DNA from: Roseofilum capinflatum BLCC-M114
GTDB taxonomy: Bacteria > Cyanobacteriota > Cyanobacteriia > Cyanobacteriales > Desertifilaceae
Length of the DNA: 62,047 nt
Assembly (NCBI RefSeq): GCF_030068505.1
Contig: NZ_JAQOSO010000017.1
Coordinates: forward strand, 1 to 62,047
Direction: 5' to 3'
Shown here: one piece after another, positions 51,822-59,600 of the stretch
Layout of the letters: each line of letters starts with the position of its first letter
Position numbering within the stretch: position 1 is the first letter of the stretch
Made by a program: the position numbers and the translations under genes
The notes under the pieces: generated by a model
What the model was told of the DNA's origin: nothing
Databases searched by the model: none
Seen by the model: only the letters and a program-made list of their open reading frames with translations

Positions 51822-54611
51822 TCATTCCCGCACACAATCTAGATCGGGTTGTAGGGAGCGATGGGGAGTTACCTTTTCTGGCGTTGTCGTTAAAAAGATT
51901 TCTCCCTTCTCATTGATAACCCATCCGGTGGCAATGGGTAACTGAGGGCGAGAGGTTGTTAAATTGCTCTGGGTTGGTAGAGGCGATCGCTCTTCAAATT
52001 CTCTTGAAGGAGTAACCGGTTGAATCATCTCCACCTCCACAGAACCGGGATTCACCGGTTGAGTGGGGTTTGGCGGTAAGCCCCGTCCTTCGACGTTTAA
52101 TTCGCGCTCCCCGGAACGCAATTCGGCCTCCGGCCGACAAATGGGGCGAATTCCTTGCGGTGTTTCAATTGCCTGGGGCAAATCCGCCGCATTCTGAGCC
52201 GGATCGATATCTGGGGTATTAATCTCGACTACACCACTAAACTGGGGGCCCAATGCCGAAGTGGCCGTAATATCACTCTCTGGGGTTAACTGATTGCGAA
52301 ACTCCGTCCCATAAATCCCTTGAGCCGTAATCGTTACGCGACCGCCAAAGTTTTGCTCCGCATTGGCGCTAATATCGCTATTTTCCAGAGCAGTTAACAG
52401 ATCCGTATTGATATTAATATTACCGCCCGTGGATTCTCCGAAGGCATTCGTCACAATCTGACTACCCTCCCGCAAGCGGATATCTTCACCATTGAGAAAA
52501 ATATTACCCTGAGCGCCCGAAGTTGTATTCGCCGTAATTTGTCCTCCAGTTAACTGTACTTGCGGCGCAGTAATCACAATATTCCCCGCACTGCCCACAG
52601 TTTGGTCAATAACGATGTTTCTATTTTCATCTCTGCCAATTCCATCCAGATTAATCTGCGCCCCATTCTCCACCGTTAACCGTTCCGTTGCCAGAATCAA
52701 ATCTCCTGCATTCCCTTCCCCTTCCGTGCGTACCGTTATCCGGGTGGGCAGCGTCTCGGAAGCTACTCCACTCAACGTCACTGACTCCGAAGCAGTCACT
52801 CGCAAGGTTCCCCCATCTCCCGTCGCCGTATCCGCAGCTCCCGCAGTCAGCAGTCCCCCATCTCTCAGGAGCAAAGAACCCGTGGCAATGGTCACATCGC
52901 CCGCCCGTCCGGGGCCGAGAGTCGAAGCCGCAATTGAACTCACAAATTCCCGATCTGGAGTCGATCCTGCAATCTGGATTCCCCCAGAAGCCTGAATTTC
53001 TACTAATCCCCCTTCCCCTTCAGCAAACGTAGCCGAAGAGATAATCGCTCCATCTTCGACGCTTAACCATGGTGTTTCAATCCGAATCGTTCCAGCATTG
53101 CCACCTGTGGGAGCAATTTCACCATCCTCCAACAGGATAAAATCAGCTTGAGAAAAAATACCACTCGGAATTTCTGGAGTTCCTCCATTCAGACGAATAC
53201 CATCTGTAGCTCGGATATTAATTGTTCCAGCATTCCCCAAACCAAACGTATCCGAATTAATCTGCGCTTCCCTTTGCACCGTTAATTCCCTCACATCAAT
53301 GCGAATATTCCCGCCCGGTGCATCTGCATCCTCAAATGGAGATGGAATTACAACACTCGATATCACGGCTCCGTCTTGAACAATCAAGCGATTGGTATTA
53401 ACCACCACGCTGCCACCCAAACCAAACCCTAATGTTCCTGAGAATAAGCCACTCGGAAATCCAGAGGGATCTCTTCCACTCATTTCCACCCAACCCGAAG
53501 CATTAACCGTTAACTGTCCCCCCTCACCAGGAGCAAAGGTAGAAGTCGAAGCTTGTGCCCCCTCTCCGATGATTAATCGATGGGTATTGAGAACAATATC
53601 ACCACTCGATCCTGTGTTGATGGTTTCGCTGAGGATGGCAGTGGGAATCATCCCATCTTCTGAAAAGCCTGATAGGTTAATCGATTCTGAGCCATTGACC
53701 GAAATTAGCCCACCCGGATTTTCTCCCTCTGTAATGCCGAGAATGAGCGACCCTCCCGTAAGGCTTATATGTCTACCTTGAACAGAAATATCCCCAGCTC
53801 CTTCTCCACTCACATCCACAGAAGCGCTCTCAGACAGTTGGATATCTTGGAAATTAACAGAATTGTCATAGTTAAGATCTAGGGTTGGGGTAAGACCAAC
53901 TTCAGCATTAGGGCCGACACTTCCCAGAACGACCTGACCTTCATCAGCCCCTACATTTCCGCCTGTCAGAGTAATGGGCCCTCCAGCTAGAGTTAAAGTT
54001 TGACCGGGAGAGACTCGTAAACCAGGGGTCGATTGACGGATAACCGCTCCATCGGGTTCGAGGACAATATCATGGCCGGTTCCTTGAACCACAATTCCGC
54101 CGGGTGTTGCGCCAAACTTTAAGCCTATGGGTACATTAACGGTTAATAAGGGTGTGGTTTGAGGGTTGGTCGCACTGAACTCTGTGCCATTGGCGAAGGT
54201 AAAACTATTGGCTGTGGTGGCGAGGAATGAACCGCCAATATTGAGCGTGGCGTTGGGGCCAAAGACAATACCATTAGGATTGAGGAGAAACAGGTTGGCA
54301 CTACCATGAGCTTCAATCATGCCATCAATGTTAGAAAGACTCCCTCCTGTAATGCGGGTAATGATATTTTCAATATTGAGGGAGTTGTTAAAGATGGCGG
54401 TATTGTTGGTGGGTAGGGAAAATTGGCTGAAGCTATGAAACAGGTTGCCCCCGACTTGAGTCCCTCCGTTAATCGTGAATTGATTATTTCCAGGAGCAAC
54501 TAGGGTGGGATTAGGTAAAGTCTGGTCGGGAATAATTTGGGCACTTGCGAGGGTTGGGAATACACTGAGGACTAGGGGCAGACTCAGTAAAGTTTTCCAA
54601 GGTTGGGTCAT
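51822..54611 (-). CDS. Filamentous haemagglutinin N-terminal (TpsA-like) secreted protein
   Basis: A 929-residue protein with a signal peptide ('LLSLPLVLSVFPTLASA'), then the two-partner secretion/FHA N-terminal domain: 'NQFTINGGTQVGGNLFHSF' and the signature 'ANLFLLNPNGIVFGPNATLN'. A long right-handed beta-helix of loosely repeated Gly/Ser/Thr units follows, for example 'GSLLLRDGGLLTAGAADTAT'. The C-terminus ends in a Pro-rich tail with 'GIRPICRPEAELRSGERE'. It is exported across the outer membrane by a TpsB partner, which is not in this window, and would form a surface adhesin or sheath. The start ATG has AGGAG nine bases upstream. Confidence 0.92.
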   Translation of the reverse strand: MTQPWKTLLSLPLVLSVFPTLASAQIIPDQTLPNPTLVAPGNNQFTINGGTQVGGNLFHSFSQFSLPTNNTAIFNNSLNIENIITRITGGSLSNIDGMIEAHGSANLFLLNPNGIVFGPNATLNIGGSFLATTANSFTFANGTEFSATNPQTTPLLTVNVPIGLKFGATPGGIVVQGTGHDIVLEPDGAVIRQSTPGLRVSPGQTLTLAGGPITLTGGNVGADEGQVVLGSVGPNAEVGLTPTLDLNYDNSVNFQDIQLSESASVDVSGEGAGDISVQGRHISLTGGSLILGITEGENPGGLISVNGSESINLSGFSEDGMIPTAILSETINTGSSGDIVLNTHRLIIGEGAQASTSTFAPGEGGQLTVNASGWVEMSGRDPSGFPSGLFSGTLGFGLGGSVVVNTNRLIVQDGAVISSVVIPSPFEDADAPGGNIRIDVRELTVQREAQINSDTFGLGNAGTINIRATDGIRLNGGTPEIPSGIFSQADFILLEDGEIAPTGGNAGTIRIETPWLSVEDGAIISSATFAEGEGGLVEIQASGGIQIAGSTPDREFVSSIAASTLGPGRAGDVTIATGSLLLRDGGLLTAGAADTATGDGGTLRVTASESVTLSGVASETLPTRITVRTEGEGNAGDLILATERLTVENGAQINLDGIGRDENRNIVIDQTVGSAGNIVITAPQVQLTGGQITANTTSGAQGNIFLNGEDIRLREGSQIVTNAFGESTGGNININTDLLTALENSDISANAEQNFGGRVTITAQGIYGTEFRNQLTPESDITATSALGPQFSGVVEINTPDIDPAQNAADLPQAIETPQGIRPICRPEAELRSGERELNVEGRGLPPNPTQPVNPGSVEVEMIQPVTPSREFEERSPLPTQSNLTTSRPQLPIATGWVINEKGEIFLTTTPEKVTPHRSLQPDLDCVRE

Positions 54612-54705
54612 GGGGGATTACTCCTGGGGGGTTATTCCGGCGATCGCCAGTAAAATTGTATCGGAAAATGTAAAGTATCTTTAGTCCTCTTAAAATATCT
54701 CTTCT

Positions 54706-55704
54706 GTGACTCGTCAACCCCACGACCAATTTGCCAAGCAATATCTCAAGGAACTGCTCGAACCCTTGGGAACAGTGGAAATTAGCCGGGAAATTCCAGG
54801 GGAAACCCTACAAATCGATCTGATTTTCGATCCCTCTCCAGAACCTGTAAATAACCCACCTTCCCTGGGTTTACTCGCTCAACTCGCTTCTAAACCTTGT
54901 TTACTAGAACCCTATCGCAACTGTCCCAGTAATTCAGAAATTCGCAACTGTATTCTCAAACTCTTTCACGTTCATGCCGAGCTGCACCGTCAAGATCGTA
55001 CACTGGATGAACAGCGATTACCTCAATTATGGATTTTAACGCCTACAGCATCCAAGAGACTCTTGAAAGAGTTGGGCGCTAATCCGGATTCCGAGTATCC
55101 GTATACAGGAGTGTATCGGCTACCCCCAATTAACCAAACCGGAATCATTGCCATCAACAAACTACCAGAAATCCCAGAAACCTTATGGTTGAGGATGCTG
55201 GGGAAAGGAGGAACTCAGAAAAGAGCCATTGAGCAAGTGCTGGAACTGCCTAGAGAAGATCCTCAGCGTCGCAATATCCTAGAACTGGTAGGAATATGGC
55301 GGATTAATGTAGAAACTAAAATAGAGTTAGAACCAGAGGAAAGGGAGTTAATTATGGAGTTATCACCAGCTTATCTAAAGTGGAGAGAAGATACCCTACA
55401 AGAAGGAATTCAACAAGGACTTGAGCGAGGAGTTCAACAAGGAATTCAACAAGGACTTGAGCAGGGAGTTCAACAGGGACTTGAGCAGGGAGTTCAACAA
55501 GGACTTGAGCAGGGGGTTCAACAGGGACAGCGATCGCTCATTGAAGCCTTACTCAGGACTCGGTTTGGTCAATTGGATGAGGCGCTCTTGGCTATCATTG
55601 ACTCTTTACTAGCATTATCTCCAGATGAGTTTATGCCCTTGTGCTTAAATGCTTCTCGTGAGGAATTATTGGAGCAATTTGGCCCCAATTCCCTTGAACC
55701 TTAA
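54706..55704 (+). CDS. DUF4351-containing Rpn-like protein
   Basis: A 332-residue protein starting at GTG 54706. The N-terminal half ('HDQFAKQYLKELLEPLGTVE...LQIDLIF') resembles the Rpn/PD-(D/E)XK nuclease-like proteins common in cyanobacteria. Residues 235-280 are a Gln/Gly/Glu-rich tandem repeat, and the C-terminus ('LIEALLRTRFGQLDEALLAII') is DUF4351. Related proteins are proposed recombination-promoting nucleases, but the role of the cyanobacterial subgroup is unknown. Divergent from the haemagglutinin gene with a 94-base gap. The catalytic residues are not convincingly visible, so activity is uncertain. Confidence 0.85.
   Translation: MTRQPHDQFAKQYLKELLEPLGTVEISREIPGETLQIDLIFDPSPEPVNNPPSLGLLAQLASKPCLLEPYRNCPSNSEIRNCILKLFHVHAELHRQDRTLDEQRLPQLWILTPTASKRLLKELGANPDSEYPYTGVYRLPPINQTGIIAINKLPEIPETLWLRMLGKGGTQKRAIEQVLELPREDPQRRNILELVGIWRINVETKIELEPEERELIMELSPAYLKWREDTLQEGIQQGLERGVQQGIQQGLEQGVQQGLEQGVQQGLEQGVQQGQRSLIEALLRTRFGQLDEALLAIIDSLLALSPDEFMPLCLNASREELLEQFGPNSLEP
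55407..55530 (+). repeat. 24-bp in-frame tandem repeat in the DUF4351 gene
   Basis: About five copies of a unit encoding 'GLEQGVQQ' (GGACTTGAGCAGGGAGTTCA plus CAA). The period is eight codons, so changes in copy number keep the frame. The encoded stretch is probably a helical spacer between the nuclease-like and DUF4351 parts; other cyanobacterial DUF4351 proteins carry a similar spacer. Confidence 0.88.
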
Positions 55705-55737
55705 ACTTTTTAAATGACACGCACTACTACAAAATCT

Positions 55738-55765
55738 GTAGGGGCGAACAGCCGTTCGCCCCTAC
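55738..55765. repeat. 28-bp palindrome copy between convergent genes
   Basis: The same dyad as at 49552, with one mismatch (AACAGCC in place of AACGGCC in the centre). It lies between the ends of the DUF4351 gene (55704) and the PEP-CTERM-like gene (55797) and could stop transcription from both sides. Confidence 0.85.
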
Positions 55766-55796
55766 ATACCTAAATAATAGGGAGCTATTTCAACCC

Positions 55797-56396
55797 CTAT
55801 GCTCTCTGGAAAAAGGAACGCCGAATCGCCATTCCCACTAGCGCCAAGCCAATGGCTACAATACCCACAACTGAGGAACCCTCTGGCACTGGAGTGGGGT
55901 CTCCTGGTACGGATTGCGGCGAACAGCTTTGAGGATTGCTTTCATAATGCAACATGCAAGTGACATCAAAATTACCTTCCTCGAAACTGTACGATACATC
56001 CCATCTAACCGTTTCAGCTAATATATTTTCGATCTCAAGATCGTCTCGATACTGTGCCTCCAAGTCAATGAACGTCTGATTGAAATCGATGAATGTCTGA
56101 CTATACTGATCGAAACTGGGGAAGATTAAATGGAAGAATTCATCGGGATCGTCATCGCTGGTGATTTGAATGTAGCTGAGAACATCTAATCCGGGTTGAG
56201 TTGCAGTTCCTTCAGGAACAAGACCAGGTTCTTGCCACCATGGCCGAGGAGAATAACTCGCTCTCCAGTGCAGAAAGGGAATCGCTACAGATTCTTGGCC
56301 GCTGGTTTCTATATTTAAGAAGTAACTATCATAGTCGTCCATTCCATAGCCGGTAGTTTGGCTATAGCTGCGGATTTCTGTTTTCCAATCGTACAT
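55797..56396 (-). CDS. PEP-CTERM-like protein lacking a signal peptide
   Basis: A 199-residue protein whose last 35 residues are a PEP-CTERM-type sorting tail: 'VPEGSSVVGIVAIGLALVG' followed by the basic stop-transfer end 'MAIRRSFFQRA' (VPEG in place of VPEP). The preceding part is acidic, with 'YLNYMD'-like simplicity and a Cys pair near residues 140-155, and matches no domain I know. Exosortase substrates normally have an N-terminal Sec signal, but here the ATG at 56396, with AGGAGA upstream, gives a hydrophilic start and no start codon lies further upstream before a stop. Export is therefore unclear. Confidence 0.75.
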   Translation of the reverse strand: MYDWKTEIRSYSQTTGYGMDDYDSYFLNIETSGQESVAIPFLHWRASYSPRPWWQEPGLVPEGTATQPGLDVLSYIQITSDDDPDEFFHLIFPSFDQYSQTFIDFNQTFIDLEAQYRDDLEIENILAETVRWDVSYSFEEGNFDVTCMLHYESNPQSCSPQSVPGDPTPVPEGSSVVGIVAIGLALVGMAIRRSFFQRA

Positions 56397-56629
56397 GGTA
56401 AAGTCTCCTGTTTTGTCTGAGGTTGAATCGGTTGAGGAACCCCCCTATAGGGTTCTCGGTTTTTTGGGGCGGTTTTTATGCCAGATGCATAAACTTGTAA
56501 TAAAACGTTACATTATCGAGCCACAAGGATTGCCTTAGTAGGCTTGTAGGCTGGAAAAGGATGGGCGGATCTCGTGGGTTGAACATAGGAAAATAAAGTG
56601 AATAAGGATACAAATCGGGGATCAATGGG

Positions 56630-59600
56630 CTATAAACGTATTGCACCTATTCCAACACTTGCTTTTGGGCCCTTTGTTCCTGAAGCAAAAGAACTACGAA
56701 GCGCCATGCCATCATTGATGCATTCCTTTAGAATGGTGGCAATAAAATCACCGGTCATGCCATCGGGTTTCTGGAAGCTAAAGCCAAAGATTTCATCTCC
56801 CAATTGGGTGAATTGGCTGGGATCGAATCCTTGATTTTCCAGTTCTGTACGGTTGTGAATCGCTACAGCTCCAACCCGTTCGCCAGAGTCAATCACATTG
56901 GGCATCTTTAGACCGGGGCGATCATACGGATAATAATAGGAATCATGCCAAGCTAGATCTCCCATTGATGAATCTAATCCTATGCCATTGTTAACGACAT
57001 AGCTATTATGAGAATCTAGATTCCAGAATCCCGCATTTTCACTGACCACGCTCTTTCCAGAGACTCCGCGATATACTCCTGCTTCAACTCCAGAATCGTT
57101 AGTATCTGCAAATCGAACTCCAAACATTTGTCCAGAATCTAAAGCATTTTGGAAATTACCTGTACCAGAGAAATCAAAGAACATATCGCCCCAGCCCACA
57201 TTACCATCAGGCACATTAAATGTTAAGAAAGGAGAAAAAGTTTGTGACCAGGAGGTAGGAACCGTGCGTCCAGTAATCGGTAGATTAGAATTCAACGCAA
57301 CCCAAATTCTACCTGTCTCTGGGTCTTCTTTAACTGCCATTCCATACATTTCATAAATGGTTCCACCAACCTTGGTAGTACCATCAAAGGCTTCTGTACC
57401 AGCGACACTATCATGACCAACATCAGTGGCATATGTCCAACCCTTCAAGGGATCGGCTACCTCGTCATCCAGGATAGTAATGGTATGACTGGTGTTTGTA
57501 TCGCCAACATAACCCGTTCCTTCTGCTAACGTAATGACGACGGTTTCATCTCCTTCAAATTGATCGTCATCCTGGAGATTAATCCAGATGGGAGCAAAAA
57601 CTGAACCTGCTGGAATGGTTACACTACCCGTTAAAGTTTGATAATCTGTGCCATTAGTTGCTGTTCCTTGAACCGTATAATTAACGGTGATATCTTGAGT
57701 TAATGCGCCTCCAGGTAGCTCAACCCAAAATAAACCACGACGTTGCACTTCTGAAACAGTGGAACTAGAGATATCCAAAATAACCGTGGGTAAGGGTTCA
57801 ACCTGAATGTTCACATCCACAGGAGTGTCTGAAAATAGTTCGCCATCACTGGCACGCACCTGAAATGCGGGGACTTCATCTCCAGCACTATCGGGTGTCC
57901 ATTCCAAAGTTTCTCCTGCTTTTAATTCAACCGTTTCCCCAGGATTAATGACCGCACCATCCTTACGCAATGTGCCATTAACTGGATTGCTCACTTCAAA
58001 AGAAATGATATCTTTATCTGGATCTTCAGCATCAGAAGCGGCTAATAAATCCTCATAACTAATGGTAAAGGGACTCTTTTGGGTTGCCTGTGCCAATGGA
58101 TTAACCGATGTCAATTCCGGAGGTTGATTAACGGCATTAGGATCGGTTCCATAAATATTGAGCTTCCAAGAGAGTAAATTGCCCACCTCAGAAACACCAG
58201 GCTTAGTGTTAGGTACGCGGTCTACAACTCTTAATTCCCAGGTTCCTCGCGAATCTTCTCCCCAATGTCTAGGTGAGGTAAACACCCATTGATCGAGATC
58301 TTCGATATAATCTCCTGGAAAGCTTTGATCGGCATTTTCTCCACCGATCAGTAGTTCAGAGGAGCTTTCTTTTCCATCTTGCCGATGAACCAGTTCAATC
58401 TTTAAGTTATCGATATCATCATGGTCGATATTGACCATGACTTCGACCCATTCAACGTTAATGGATTCCTGAACATCTAAGCTGACTGTTAGGGGTTGAT
58501 TTCCTTCTGGAATGGGTTTACCAACTCTTTTTTCTTCTTTATGACCTACCTTATCTTCTAGATCTACTAATTCCCAGTCCTTCGCTTTAGCTACAGCTTG
58601 TTCAGTATTAACGACACCAAAGCCATATTTATAACTCACGTCATGATTGGCTAAATTGGTTTCCCAATTTCCACCTTGTTCATCGTTTTTATCAGCCGTT
58701 TCAACCAAGATATGCTGAACATCTCGCCAGGTGAGGTTAGGATTAGCTTCTAACATTAAGGCAATGACTCCAGAAACCATGGGAGCAGAGGCAGAAGTCC
58801 CACCAAAACTGGAGGTATAGCCACCGTTAGTTACTCCTTCTGCGCCCTGAATATCAGTGGTTTTAATGCCTCCCGTATTAACAATTAAAGACCAATCTTC
58901 GAGGGTTCCACCTATACTCTTGCCGCCCGGTTTATTCTCAATTTCTAAAAACCACTTACCATTGGGATCGGCTCCAGCAAAGATATCTAAGGATTCTGCG
59001 GGTTTGAATGCACCATGGAAGGGAACGGTTTGCGAAGGCAGATCGCGATCGGCTAAATCATCGAAAAGAATTGAGGTTTCATGCTTGAATAGGCTATTTT
59101 TTGGACTAATTCTGGTAAAGGGGACATCGGAGAATAACTTGACTCGCGTCTGTTGGTTACCGACTTCATGTACCAGAGATACGGATAGATCTTCGTAGTG
59201 ATGGCGATCGATATTCAGTAAAACTTGCAGATCATCAATCTTATCTGGAAATCCTTGAATATCATCTAAATAAAATTGCTGTGTTTGACCATTTGGGGGT
59301 AGAGATGAAGTATTCTGTGAATTATAAGAAAATTTGTGGACTTTCTCAGAAGGAGCAGCCACTAAAATGGGAGCGCCAGGGGTACTGTAAATGGCTTGTT
59401 TACCCGTATGATCGACGGCAGCTACGGCAATGGTATGACGAGAGTTAGCTAGGGGATTATAGTTGACATTATCCCCATCTTCTCCAGAATTTCCGGCGGA
59501 AAAAACAAAGATATTACCCGATCCACCCCGTCCATCTTTAGTTGCGTCTTCAATGTTCTGTTCAAAACCAGTGAGAGCATTAGGGAAAAATCCGACTCCC

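Noticed and set aside
56435-56466. GAGGAACCC/GGGTTCTC hairpin followed by T-run as a terminator
   Set aside because: It has terminator form only on the plus strand, where no gene precedes it; on the minus strand it would be in the leader of the PEP-CTERM-like gene without a T-run.
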